From positions 22,655,957 through 22,719,956 of the forward strand of contig CM057835.1 of assembly GCA_030068075.1 (NCBI GenBank): a stretch of 64,000 bases of DNA, given 5' to 3'. This DNA comes from Paguma larvata (taxonomy: Eukaryota > Chordata > Mammalia > Carnivora > Viverridae). Shown in pieces: positions 34,011 to 44,375 of this stretch (its first letter is position 1; the number at the start of each line of letters is the position of its first letter). A model generated the notes under the pieces. It saw only the letters and a program-made list of their open reading frames with translations, did not search any database and was not told where the DNA came from. The position numbers were made by a program, and so were the translations under genes.

Positions 34011-34335
34011 ACTTACTCAGCAACTATTTAAGGAACACTTAGTATGTGGAAAGCAGAGTTAGGGAAGGAAGTTTGGGTAGACAGAAAATTGTGTGCCAGT
34101 CAGAAAAGTGTTGACTTGATGGTGCAAGGAGTAGGGAACCAAAAAGATAATTACAAGGGGTGTTTTACAAAGATCCATGAACAACTATGGTCAAATGCAG
34201 CAGTAAGGAAGGCAAATAGGAAATGCAGGTATAGTCCCAAGGACCTGGTTTGTCAATCTAAGTACAAGGTGATGAGGTAAGAGACTGTGAGCCACAATGA
34301 AATATCACTTCACACCCATCAGGAAGGCTATTATT

Positions 34336-34337
34336 GA

Positions 34338-34369
<32 letters not shown>

Positions 34370-34418
34370 AGAAAGAAGAAGAAGAAGGAAGGAAGGAAGG
34401 AAGGAAGGAAGGAAGGAA

Positions 34419-34456
<38 letters not shown>

Positions 34457-34657
34457 GAAAGGAAGGAGGGGAGGGAAGGGAAGGGAGGGCGGGAGGGAGG
34501 GAGGGAAGGAAGGAAGGAAGGAAGGAAGGAAGGAAGGAAGGAAGGAAGGAAGGAAGGAAGGGAAGGAAGGAAGGAAAGGAAGGAAGGAAAGGAAGGAAGG
34601 AAAGGAAGGAAGGAAGGAAGGAAGGAAGGAAGGAAGGAAGGAAGGAAGGAAGGAAAA
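34336..34657. repeat. 322 bp pure-purine array of GAAA, GAAG and GGAA units
   Basis: The plus strand contains almost only A and G for 322 bases. Blocks are (GAAA)n 34336-34368, GAAGAA-type units to about 34388, (GGAA)n to about 34422, (GAAA)n to about 34462, a G-rich block 34463-34506, then (GGAA)n to 34657. A single C at 34490 is the only pyrimidine I see. The long open frames on both strands are by-products. The array lies inside an old L1 and probably grew from an A-rich stretch. Confidence 0.97.
34466..34506 (+). other. Predicted G-quadruplex-forming block
   Basis: Within the purine array there are many GGG or GGGG runs separated by one or two bases (GGAGGGGAGGGAAGGG, then AAGGGAGGGCGGGAGGG). 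At least seven G-tracts meet the usual G3+N1-7 rule on the plus strand. Structure formation is inferred. Confidence 0.75.
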
Positions 34658-35469
34658 CTGAAAATAACAAGTATTTGTGGGGATGTAGAGAAATTGTCTC
34701 CCGTCCCTCACAGTGCAATGATTACAATTACAATGGGTGGTTAACACAAAATGGCACAGCTGCTGTGGAAAATAGTCTGGCGGTGCTACAAAAGTTAAGC
34801 ATAGAACTGCCATGCAATCCAGCAATTCCACTTCTAGGTACATACCACAAGGATGGAACACAGGGATTCAGACAGATTCTAGCACGCCAGTGTTTACAGC
34901 AGCATTATTCACAACAGCCAAATGGTGAGTACAGTCTAAATGTCCATCAACAGACGGGTAGATTTTTTAATGTACATATGCATACAATGGAGTGTAATTA
35001 AAGCATTAAAAGAAATAAAATTCTGACACATGCTGCACACAGAGGAAGCTCAAAAGCATTATGCTAAGTCAAATTAGCCAGACACAAAAGGACAAATATT
35101 GTATGATTCCACTTACTTGGGGTACTTAGAATAGGCAAATTCATAGAGACAGAACTAGAATAGAAGTTATCAGAGACTGGAGGGAAGGGGGAAGGTTGTA
35201 TCACTGTGCAATAGGTACAGAGTTTCAGTTTGGGGTGAGGAAGTTCTGGAAATGCATACCTGCGATGGCTGAATGACATTGTGAATGTACTTAATGCTCT
35301 GAATCTTACACCTATGAATGATTAAAATGGTAACTTGTATGTACATTTTAGCATAGCAAAAATTTTTGGCCCTTGTCTGGTTCCTGGGAAATAGTTTCTT
35401 TCAGGCAGGATGTTTCAGAATCCTAGAGGTTATTTCCCAGAAGCCAGACAGGGCAAATTTTTCTTTAAA

Positions 35470-35677
35470 ATGTGCAAGGTTTGGGAGCCCCTGGGTGGCT
35501 CAGTCAATCGGACTCTCTATTTCAACTCAGGTCATCATCTCGTGGTTCGTGAGTTCAAGCCCTGCACTGTCCGTGCAGAGCCTGCTTGGGATTCTCTCTC
35601 CCTTTGTCTCCGCCCCTCCCACTTACTCTCACTCTCTCTCAAACTCAATAAATAAACTTTAAAAATAACACAAAATA
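35470..35677 (+). mobile_element. Carnivore SINE, first of a second nested pair
   Basis: The body starts at about 35483 (GGGAGCCCCTGGGTGGCTCAG-type head) and is shortened ('caagccctgcactgtccgtg' then 'cagagcctgcttgggattct'). It ends AATAAATAAACTTTAAAAATA. Its 15 bp target word ATGTGCAAGGTTTGG is at 35470-35484 on the left and at 35915-35929 beyond the second SINE. Confidence 0.93.
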
Positions 35678-35929
35678 GGGGCGCTTGGGTGGCTGAGTCA
35701 GTTAAATGTCCGACTCTTGATTTCGGCTCAGGTCATGATCTTGCAGTTTGTGAGTTCGGGCCCCACATGAGGCTGTGTGCTGATAGTGCAGAACCTGCTT
35801 AGGATTCTCTCTCCCTCTTTCTCTGCCCCTCCTCTGCTTGGTCTCTCTCTCTATCAAAAATAAAAAAATAAACAAACAAACAAATAGATACATTTAAAAA
35901 TAAAATAAAATAATATGTGCAAGGTTTGG
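35658..35929 (+). mobile_element. Carnivore SINE inserted into the tail of the previous SINE
   Basis: The body starts at 35678 (GGGGCGCTTGGGTGGCTGAG) and ends with ATAAACAAACAAACAAATAG. It has its own 20 bp target duplication: 35658-35677 and 35893-35912 match at 18 of 20 bases, and both begin TTTAAAAATAA. The outer ATGTGCAAGGTTTGG pair belongs to the first SINE. Two successive insertions are therefore visible. Confidence 0.93.
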
Positions 35930-35944
35930 ACAACCCAGACCTGC

Positions 35945-36640
35945 TGAGTTAACCCTTTACTGCACAGGTGAGGGTAGGTGCAGCTGGCCACTTAGGTAGC
36001 ATCTAGACCTACTGCAAAAATCCAGGCGAGAGATATTAGTGGCTGGGGCCAGGGTGGTCATGGTGAGAGGTGGGAACATCTCGGGTGTATTTCGCTGTAG
36101 AGCCAAGACGACTGGCTATGGGCTGTGACAGGGAGGGAAGAGACAAGTTAGAGACACAGGAAGGTTGAGGAGGACCAAGTTTGGAGCAGCAGAGGGAGGA
36201 AAGGTTAAGTGTGGTTTGGATACGTTAAATTAGTCTGATTTCAGTTCCCAGCGGAGATGGAGAGTCAGCACTAGGATTTACAAGTGAGGAGAGGCTGGAG
36301 CCGGAGCTGAATATACTGGGAGTCGCTGGCCATGGGTTGAATGAAGGGGCCGAGGACCAGGCCCTGGGTCATACCAATATTGAGAAAGAATGACTAACAG
36401 GGATTTAAAGGAGAACCTGGTGAGGAAGCTGAGAAACCAAGTTCGAACGCTGATCTGGAAGTTGACAATGAGATGATGGAGCAGGAAATGGTCGCCTGTA
36501 TCAAATGCTTATTGATGGGTCGAAGAGGAGACCTTTGAATTAGCATTAAATTTGGCAATTTAGATGTCACTGGCGACCTTGACAAGAGCAATTTTAAAGA
36601 ATAGTAGAAATAACAACGTGTTTGAAGTTAAAAAGAAAAA
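35945..36640. repeat. Unclassified old interspersed repeat
   Basis: Phrases such as 'atccaggcgagagatattag', 'ctggggccagggtggtcatg', 'gagatggagagtcagcacta', 'ggccgaggaccaggccctgg' and 'gagaacctggtgaggaagct' match a consensus I have seen at many mammalian loci, but I cannot name the family safely. No coding frame is preserved. Confidence 0.35.
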
Positions 36641-37284
36641 ACTAGGAGCAAGGGTAGGGACAGTGACAACTGATGGCCGTTCCCCTTCCTGCCGTGCCAT
36701 GGGACCACTCACTTCCCCGTGGCCCTGGCCCAAACTTCTGTAAGCTGCAACTTTTAACTAGCACTGTCTCAGACACACTGGCCTCTTCAGCAAGATGGTT
36801 TTAGGGAAGCCACACTTTACTACTCTGCCCTTAATTTCCCCGTGTAAACCACACCGTATGTGTTTAGCAGACTTCACTAAAGCACAGGAGTCAACCAGGG
36901 AGGGATTAAATCTGGATGCCAAATATAACTGTTCCCAGAGGCCAATGGGAAAACGAACTAAACACTCTTTTAAAGGGGATCCTCTTATGCGTGCACCCCA
37001 ATTTCTAATCTTTCCTCCCTGTCTTGAGACTCCCTTTCTCCAGGGCTGACTCCATTTCCTTCCCCTCCTCTCTGTTCTCCCAGGGAACAATCACAGGCTG
37101 GCCTTTACCCTAAGATGTATCCCCTGTCCCACCACCAGTAAAGCAATCCTTGAGACACAGTAATTCCCCTGAAATACAATTTCTAGAGTCTTCGTTACTC
37201 ATCAGGAATAACAGCATGGAGAGCAATGTGGAATCATATTCCTCCAGATTCAAAGCTTCATATCTGAGGCATTCTAGGCCTGAA
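36641..37284. other. Unique sequence
   Basis: No repeat is assigned. Minus-strand frame 36758-37090 (110 codons) has no recognised domain. Confidence 0.4.
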
Positions 37285-37460
37285 AGCAATAGTTCTTGAA
37301 GGTTAGAGTGCCTAAGACATGCTGAGGCTAGGTGTAAATGTGTATTCTAGAGCCCCGCCTGGAAATTCTCATTCAATGGATTTTAGGTGAAGCCTAAGAG
37401 CCTGCATTTTTTTTTTTACACTCAAGCAATGCTTATAATGGTGGTCCTTGGACTTCCCCA
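37285..37460 (+). mobile_element. MER20-like hAT transposon fossil
   Basis: 'caatagttcttgaaggttag', 'gtgtattctagagccccgcc', 'tggaaattctcattcaatgg', 'ttttaggtgaagcctaagag', 'cctgcatttttttttt' and 'aatggtggtccttggact' follow the MER20 order. A T run has expanded in the middle. Confidence 0.6.
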
Positions 37461-39639
37461 GTTAGGGGTCTGCAGTCTCAAAGTTCATTGTGTAATCACT
37501 GGTGCTGAGTGCCTTCCTTCTGGGTGAAGGCCCATTCAAGTTGGTTGGGCCCACAAGACCCCAGGCAAGAGGTAACAGAGTGAGGCCAGGGGCGGGTGGT
37601 CTGCATTGTGTCATCAACACAGAATGGAAACATAACTTGAATCAAGTTACTAATTAACCTTGATCAAGCTCCTAGGTCTGGTTTCTTGGCTGAGTCAAGA
37701 TAAATTCATTTCCCTATTCCCAGGGCTGACTCCATTTTACAGGCCGGTCACATGGCAAATTCTGTGGACCAAAAGCTGATGAAATAAATAAAATACCTGC
37801 CCTCCTGGACACAAACATCTGTTAGAGGATATGCAGACTTGCTCATTTGCCCCGTGTGACGCTTGGCCTCTGACTGCTATTGGGATGGTGGTCAAATGAC
37901 ATAACTGTGGCCTCTCCTTGAAGAACATAACCTACCAGCGGTCCTTCCTTGGATCACTTCCTATAACCTCATCTTTCTCTTCCAGGAAGCATCTCCTCCT
38001 TGCCCCTGTTCCATGGCTCATCGTGACATTGGTGACCACTGACAGCTGGGACCAAAACGACTTCTTGAAAGATGGGGGAAGCCCTTCCATCCTCAGACAC
38101 CAGGACACGCTTAGCTCTCACCAGAGCAGCCTCTGGCCTCCTTTTAACATCAGGAGGGAGAAATATCTTCTGAGGGAAGATTCCTAGCTTTTTAATAATT
38201 TAGTAACAGAATGCTTTTTTCTGCCAAACACCAAACAACCCCCCCACACACACGCACACACACTTGTACAAAAATAAAATCATTTTTATGGTTGAAGCAG
38301 AGTTTGTTTGGATCTCAGAACTCAGCCAGTTCTGCCTCCACCATCGCTTGGCAGTGTTCCAACTAAAATGGCTTGAAAAGTCCCTATCCACGGAGTAAGC
38401 GTGGCTCAGAGAACCCGCAGAGGTTTGTACTCTGGATCTTCCCAGCCTTAGGTCTGGTCTCATCACGAGGAATCCACCTGAATCCCTGTTGTGTGACTAC
38501 AAACACGTAAGATCGGATCCTCCCCCTGCTGTAGACCCCGTAGTCCACCGCGGGACGGGCAGCTCGCCACAGCTGCTCAGCCCCGCCGGCCCCAATGCAG
38601 GACCTCTTTCCCGCTGGGACCAGCACACCCTGCCTCTTGCTCTTGCCCCAGGAAATGTATTCTCCTCTTTGACAGAACAGTTCAGATCCTGGTTCGGATC
38701 CCGCCCCTTCCTCATGACCCATCATATTCTCTTTTCCATCCTCCGTTCCTAGACCAATGCTTTTCTTTCTCTTTTTCCTTCAGAGTTTTGCCCATGTAGC
38801 CATTCCATCGGTTAGTAAAAAGAACTGATATTAAACTTTGTCTGCAAACAGTCAAACAGGTCATGGTGGGGGATGGGGGTGTGGATGAAGGGGGCATTTA
38901 AAAAGTCCAGGAATCTGCGCCGAACACACAAAATTGCTACAAATGCCAAGACTTCCTTTCTGCAACACACACCCATGCAGAAAAAGAGTGGGAAAAAGGG
39001 GTCAGGACTTTCTTCTTAGAGTTTGCCTTTTATGTACACCTGAATAAATAAGAATATTTATAGTCTCATAAATTTTAAGGTGTCAAGACCCAAACCTTTT
39101 CTTTAAACAGAAAATAGATAGATGTAATGTTCCGAAGTCATAATAGATTAATTCTGCATTTCAGAGTTTTCTTAGTACTCGGTGCATGCAAAAAATGCTC
39201 AAATGTACATTTAAAGTAGAAAAATACTCTGCACGCCTAAGATTTCTTCCTGTCTTCTATTTTCAATTACTTATTTCATGATAACTAAGCAAGTCCAAAT
39301 GAGAAAGAACGTCTATTCATTCGAACCAGTGAAACGTGGAGGGAAATATCTGATTGTGTTTTATATAGGCATGTGCTATGTATTGCATTTTTTAAAGATC
39401 AAAAAAATACCCACAAAACTTGGTGATACACCACTAATGTGAATTGAGAACTTGAATTTGCTCTTGTAGAACATCTTGAACTAATATAAAACACCCAGGA
39501 TGCTAAATATTAATATCAATTAATGTAGGTCATGATTATCCATTAAAATGATACTCCCAGAGATAGCTGACCCAAACTTAAGGCCCCTTCCAAGATATTT
39601 TAGATGCAGTGATCATTCCCATATGTAAATACTTGCTGC
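37461..39639. other. Mostly unique sequence
   Basis: A short imperfect CA run is at 38240-38262. 38820-39600 is AT-rich with no repeat I can name. Frames up to 113 codons on both strands near 38384-38752 overlap each other and have no recognised domain. Confidence 0.4.
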
Positions 39640-39960
39640 AGAATAGGTTGAAATGTATAATAGTGCACCCTACAGACAACACAGGAGGGTCAAGGATGCA
39701 GGCGGACCTCAGAGATAAATGGAGTCAGAAATGTGAAGCTGCCAGGTGTCCCAAATGGCTCATCTTTTTGCATAGGCTCCATTCTCTTCTGCTATGTACA
39801 ACCTTCTTCCACATAACAGCAGACATGATCGCCTCAAACCCATCTCTAGAGGCCATGGGATCCCCTGTCTCCATTCTCAGTTTTAAAATCCCAGGGAAGA
39901 ATCAGCTGGCCCAGGTGTCCATTCCCAGACTGACCCCTGGGAGAAAGGGCCTATTTAAGG
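39640..39960. repeat. Possible ancient LTR-like fragment
   Basis: 'ggctccattctcttctgcta', 'ccttcttccacataacagca', 'ctcagttttaaaatcccagg' and 'cagctggcccaggtgtccat' recall a dispersed LTR-like repeat. Family and orientation are uncertain. The 134-codon plus-strand frame through it (39609-40013) is not a recognised protein. Confidence 0.3.
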
Positions 39961-40160
39961 ATCCTTTCCATTGCTCTGCCAAAACCAGAATTGAAAGTAG
40001 AATTTCCCAGTAAAAGGCAATGCTTTTGTGGACATACGAAACCACAGAGGTCAAAATAACCCCTAAGTGTTTATGGTCTATTTGGTGAGGCGATATATAG
40101 AAACATATATAGAGCAACAAAACATAGTAGCTATCCGAAGACAATACATGACCTCTTATC

Positions 40161-40391
40161 AAAAAGATGTCATAGTGGGTGGCTCAGTCAGTTAAACACC
40201 CAACTCTGATTTCAGTTCAGGTCATGATCTCATGGTTCGTGGGACTAAGCCCCGTGTCAGGCTCTGCGCTGACAGCAGGGAACCTGCTTGGGATTCTCTC
40301 TCTCCCTTTCTCTGCCCCTCATGTGCACACATTCTCTCTCTCTCTTTCTCTCAAAATAAATTAACAAACATTTTTTAAAAAGATGTCATAG
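40161..40391 (+). mobile_element. 5'-truncated carnivore SINE with 15 bp target duplication
   Basis: The element starts directly at TGGGTGGCTCAGTC (about 40176), missing the GGGGCGCC cap. It belongs to the TTGGGATTCTCTCT subfamily and ends AAAATAAATTAACAAACATT. The target word AAAAAGATGTCATAG is perfect at 40161-40175 and 40377-40391. Confidence 0.95.
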
Positions 40392-40743
40392 AAACCATGA
40401 AAACATTATTCCAAGTGAAAGAAACCATTTACAATTGAGTAGATATCATACGATTCCACTTATGTGAAACGTCCAGAATAGGGAAATCTATGAAAGCAAA
40501 ACATAGCTTAGTGGTTGTCTGGAGCTGGGCTAGGGCAGGGGAAACAGGAATGGGGAGAGACCAGGGCTCATTGCTAAAAGGTATGGGGTTCTTTGAGGGG
40601 TGAGGACAATGTTCTAAAATTTGTTTTGGTGATGATTATACAGCTCTGTGAAGACACTAAAAGCCATTGGATCTCACACTATACATGGTAAATTGCATGA
40701 TATATGAATTTAGGACGGTGAATTTGGAGGTGGGAACTGAATT
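40392..40743 (+). repeat. Old L1 3' UTR fragment
   Basis: 'gagtagatatcatacgattc', 'cacttatgtgaaacgtccag', 'aatagggaaatctatgaaag', 'ttagtggttgtctggagctg', 'attatacagctctgtgaaga' and 'catggtaaattgcatgatat' are the standard 3' UTR phrases of L1M elements, plus orientation. Confidence 0.85.
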
Positions 40744-40983
40744 CTGGAATAAATTTTATTTTTTTTTTAATGTTTATTTATTTTTGAGACAGAGACACAG
40801 AGCATGAGTGGGGGAGGGGCAGAGAGAGAGGGAGACACAGAATCCGAAACAGGCTCCAGGCTCTGAGCTGTCAGCACAGAGCCTGACGCGGGGCTCGAAC
40901 TCACAGACCGCGAGATCATGACCTGAGCCAAAGTCGGACGCTCAATCGACTGAGCCACCCAGGCGTCCCTGGAATAAATTTTA
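40744..40983 (-). mobile_element. Felid tRNA-Lys SINE, minus strand, 15 bp target duplication
   Basis: Close to consensus, with an intact tail (T run, then AATGTTTATTTATTTTTGAG) and head (GAGCCACCCAGGCGTCCC). The target word CTGGAATAAATTTTA is perfect at 40744-40758 and 40969-40983, so the insertion is relatively recent. Confidence 0.96.
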
Positions 40984-41435
40984 AATCTGCCCTTTTGTTT
41001 TTGCATTGTTTCTCAAGATATAATTAGCACCCAGAACGGGTTTTTTTAACCTTCAATTTCCTACCTACATGCTGTTAATTTTCTGGCACACACTCCGATT
41101 ACATTTTAGAATGAGTGGAAATGAGAGTACAATTTAGAGGAAAAAAGAAAAGAGAAAGGGCCTACGGTAAAAAATCATACACTCTATAAAAACTTAAATA
41201 TAGAAAGCATTAGAAACTTCACGAAAACATCTAACACCTAATTCTATGTGTGAAAAAAAATTGCAGAATCCCAGCCATTCTTCGAGGAATACTAGTGGAC
41301 CCAGAAGTCATCCGTTGTCCCCTGCCTGGTGACAAAAGAAACTCTCTCACATGGTGACATTCCCTGGGGTTTGTATTTGTTGGTTTGAAAAGGAAGACTT
41401 CAGCCATTTTCTTTCCCATGATCCTCCCCTCAATC
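40984..41435. other. Unique sequence
   Basis: Nothing recognised. Confidence 0.4.
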
Positions 41436-41439
41436 CAAT

Positions 41440-41565
41440 GACAAAGGCAGAGCAGGTATTGATTTTTCCACTGTGTAGATGAATTAACAGAGGTCCAGAG
41501 CAAAAGACACTGGCCACCAGGAAGCAACCTGCTATGCCAGACATTAACTCCTCAGTTGACAGATA
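41440..41565 (-). repeat. MIR fragment
   Basis: The plus strand has 'tgatttttccactgtgtaga' and 'tgaattaacagaggtccaga', then 'ggccaccaggaagcaacc'. These are diverged forms of the complement of the MIR core ('ccattttacagatgagga', 'aactgaggcacagagag'). Confidence 0.6.
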
Positions 41566-42055
41566 GTACAAAGAAATAGAAACATCAGAGAAGGGTATGA
41601 GTGAAAGGGTAGTTGGGGCAATAGTTATTTACCTAGTATATGTCATGATTTTAACAACTAATACAGCCAGCATTCTGGTTGGTTCCCACTGAGTACTAGC
41701 CCTACGAACTAGCCACTAGTTCCCATGAAATATAGATTGAAAATACCTGAAATCAACAGTAAATGTTGTGACAAGACTCTACAGTTGGATAATATAAGGA
41801 CCTAGCTTTCCATGGGCCTGAAGTATATAAAGTATATAAAAAGAAATGTTTGCATCCACTATTGATACTAATTAGCAACATTTATTATATGAAGAAGGGA
41901 AGAGGCCTTAAAAAGTGCCACCTTCATCTACTCGATAGCTTCAAATCCGCCAAGACAAAGTTATTGGAGATTCTCAACACAGTTCATCACGCTTGTATAG
42001 CAAAAGACTAAACAATGCTGGGAACCGTATGATGTAGTTATTCACCTGTAGAAAA
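41566..42055. other. Unique sequence
   Basis: Contains a short duplicated word AAGTATATA near 41821-41838. Otherwise unremarkable. Confidence 0.4.
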
Positions 42056-42059
42056 GTAG

Positions 42060-42270
42060 AGAAGAATTCAGCCTCTGGAGTCAGGCTGTCTACCATCAAA
42101 CCATGGCTCAATCTCTTACCAGCTGTGCCTCAGTTTCCTCATCAATATAGTGGGGATCCCAGCATCTACCTCATAGGATTTTTCTGAGAATGAAATGAGC
42201 AAATGTATGTTAAATGCCTGAGACCCAGTAGGTGTGCAATAAATATTAGCTATGACTATTAACTATAATG
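42060..42270 (+). repeat. MIR SINE, nearly full length
   Basis: The whole MIR order is visible: 'cctctggagtcaggctgtct', 'tcttaccagctgtgcctcag', 'tttcctcatcaatatagtgg', 'tctacctcataggattttt', 'gagaatgaaatgagcaaat', 'gtgtgcaataaatattagct'. It has an internal deletion between 'agctgtg' and 'cctcag'. Confidence 0.85.
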
Positions 42271-43191
42271 ACAAATTCACTAGAACTGAGGAATTTGGGG
42301 ACAGAGAAGGCAAGAAAGGGAATTGTAATAAGAACCCAGATGGCCTAGAGAAAAAAATTCTAATTGCTACTCTGTCTAGGATGAAGCTACTTTCATCTCT
42401 AATACTAATCTCTTTTTCTTCTAGATCTCTTGAGGGCCAAGGAAGCATTGGTGAATATCTAGTAAACTAGATAATTAGGCATTTTCTCTAATTCATAAAA
42501 TGAGGTGACGTTCAAATGTTTACCCTCAGGTTCACTGATGTAACGGATACATTCTACTTGTTACTAAATAGAGAATGGAATCTATGGAAGAGTTTAGAGG
42601 AAGTAGCATTTTGACATTAGAAGCTGTAGTGGGGGGTTACGTGATGGATGGGGTAGAATCGTATTATCTCTCATAAATTCAGGATGCTTCTTTATGAGGC
42701 AAAATTGTTCTAAATTTAAAAATTAAAGAGTCTTTTTATGACTGTTGAAGATGATAAGCCCAAGCGGATGATGTTTTAAAACTTATAATGGATTACATGC
42801 CTAGAACTAAACTCTAAAATAAAATAGACATTCTGCATTCTAAATGAGAGCATACCTAGGGTTTTACTAGGAGAGGAGGATTCTCGGAGTGAGTTCGGTC
42901 TTGGCCATGGGCATCGCCTGGTAAGCCTCAGATCATATAGCCAAATGAAAACCACACCCTAACCTTCCCCTCCAAATACTCTTCCTCTTTCATTCCTTTA
43001 AAAGGAGTCCAATGGAACCAAGAAGAGAAGGATTCAAAAAAAGCCCTGATGCTGCAAGACATTTCCACCCCAGATCTGTTTGCAGGGACTCATTCTGATC
43101 ACAAAAGTCTTCTTGCTCAGTCCTGCCCAGGTGAGTAGGAAGAATCTTTCCAATCTGAGGATAATCAAGTTATTTCTTCCATGACTGAGGC
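42271..43191. other. Unique sequence
   Basis: No recognised repeat or gene. 72- and 61-codon frames overlap on opposite strands near 42252-42470. Confidence 0.4.
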
Positions 43192-43246
<55 letters not shown>

Positions 43247-43295
43247 CATACATACATACACATACACACACACACACACATATATATGTATGTAT
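43192..43295. repeat. Compound TA/TG/TACA/CA/TA microsatellite with inverted arms
   Basis: Order: (AT)n 43192-43202, (GT)n to about 43243, TATACATACATACATACACA, (CA)n to about 43280, (TA)n and TGTATGTAT. The left TATATATGTGTGTG arm is the inverse complement of the right CACACACATATATA arm, with a TACA-rich centre. A hairpin, cruciform or Z-DNA is possible. Confidence 0.93.
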
Positions 43296-43314
43296 CACAT
43301 GTATCATTTGAGGT

Positions 43315-43740
43315 AATTCCCACCACTATAACAAACAAACCCCCAAATTAGTAATGACTCCAACACGATAAAAGTTCATTTCTCGGGGTGCCTGGGTGGC
43401 TCAGTCGGTTGGGCGGCTGACTTCAGCTCAGGTCAGATCTCACGGTTTCTGAGCTCGAGCCGCGCGTTGGGCTCTGTGCTGACATCTCAGAGCCTGGAGC
43501 CTGCTTCAGATTCTGTATCTCCATCTCTCTCTGCCCCTTCCCGCTCACTCTCTGTCTCTGTCTCTCAAAAATAAATAAATGTTAAAAAAAAATTTTTTTA
43601 ATAGAAAAAAAAGTTCATTTCTCTCTCAGATGAAATCCAAATGGGAGTTACAGAACAGACACAGCCTCCTTCATTCTGTGCTTCTGACTGTCTTTGCTAC
43701 CTGACTTTCAAATTGTCCTAGCTTGTCTGCGTCAAACGAA
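43315..43740. repeat. Ancient LTR-like repeat split by a SINE
   Basis: 'ccactataacaaacaaaccc', 'ccaaattagtaatgactcca' and 'aaaagttcatttctctctca' resemble a dispersed mammalian repeat whose consensus has 'gtaacaaacaaccccaaaat' and 'aggtttatttctcactcatg'. Similar sequence is at 52.4 kb and 56.3 kb. The family is not safely named. It is interrupted by the SINE at 43385-43608. Confidence 0.4.
43370..43623 (+). mobile_element. Felid tRNA-Lys SINE with 15 bp target duplication
   Basis: The body starts at 43385 (GGGGTGCCTGGGTGGCTCAG) and is near consensus, except for loss of two bases in 'caggtcagatctcacgg'. The target word AAAAGTTCATTTCTC is perfect at 43370-43384 and 43609-43623. Confidence 0.96.
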
Positions 43741-43879
43741 AGAATGAGAAATAAAACAAGAAAGTAGACATTTTTTTGGATCAAGTCATTTCTGCTCACA
43801 TTCCATTGCAAAGAACTTGATCATTCAGCCAGATATTACTACATGAGGGGCAAGGAAATAAAGTCTAGCTATGGGCATC

Positions 43880-44375
43880 AGGAACAGAAGGAAACAGTTT
43901 GGCGAACAACTAGGTAATTTCTACGTAAAGATTATAGCACTGTCCCGTTTTATTCATCCCTCCTTGTATACATGGCCTCTTCCATACAACTTTGCAGGGC
44001 CCTCTCAGAGTGTAGTGCCATACTTCCTCTCCTCTTGCCTTTGGATGTGGTCATCAGACTTGCACTGGACAATTGTTTGAGGCAGAAGTGACTCTGTACT
44101 CTTTCTGAAACTTGCCTTCAGAAGGCCTTACATGGGTGCATTTGCTTCTTTTACCTCCGAGCAGAACATACCTAAGTGAGCCAGGAGAAGGACAAGAGAC
44201 ATGTAGAGAGGAGCCAAGTCATTCTAATCTAAACCAGCCCATATTAACAACCCCGGCCCTTAGCCCACCCTCAGGTCTCCATGAAACTAATCATTGTTAT
44301 CCACTGAGTTTTGAAATGGTCTGTTATGCAGCAGGTTTCGGCACTAGCTAACTGTTACATTCTGCTACATCACCT
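43880..44375 (+). repeat. Ancient LTR (ERVL/MaLR-like)
   Basis: 'gatgtggtcatcagacttgc', 'gaggcagaagtgactctgta', 'cttcagaaggccttacatgg', 'gagaggagccaagtcattct', 'gttatccactgagttttgaa', 'tggtctgttatgcagcaggt' and 'cactagctaactgttaca' follow a familiar old mammalian LTR consensus to its 3' end. No internal genes are attached. Subfamily not determined. Confidence 0.5.

Larger units (their letters stand above)
34295..35375 (+). repeat. Old L1 ORF2 3' end and 3' UTR, split by a purine array
   Basis: Left of the array the sequence is 'caatgaaatatcacttcaca' and 'cccatcaggaaggctattat'. Right of it are 'gaaaataacaagtatttgtg', 'gcacagctgctgtggaaaat', 'aatccagcaattccacttct', 'tacagcagcattattcacaa', 'ctaaatgtccatcaacaga', 'attgtatgattccacttact' and 'gcaaattcatagagacagaa'. 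This is the end of L1 ORF2 and an L1M-type 3' UTR in plus orientation. The array replaced an A-rich stretch of the L1. Confidence 0.88.

Noticed and set aside
34297..35001. Long Lys/Glu/Arg/Gly-rich frames (plus) and Phe/Leu/Pro/Ser-rich frames (minus), up to 234 codons
   Set aside because: They are translations of the GAAA/GGAA purine array. Four-base units shift frame every repeat and rarely create stops, so the frames carry no coding information.
43192..43295. CRISPR-like array
   Set aside because: Only dinucleotide and tetranucleotide runs. No spacers, and the genome is mammalian.
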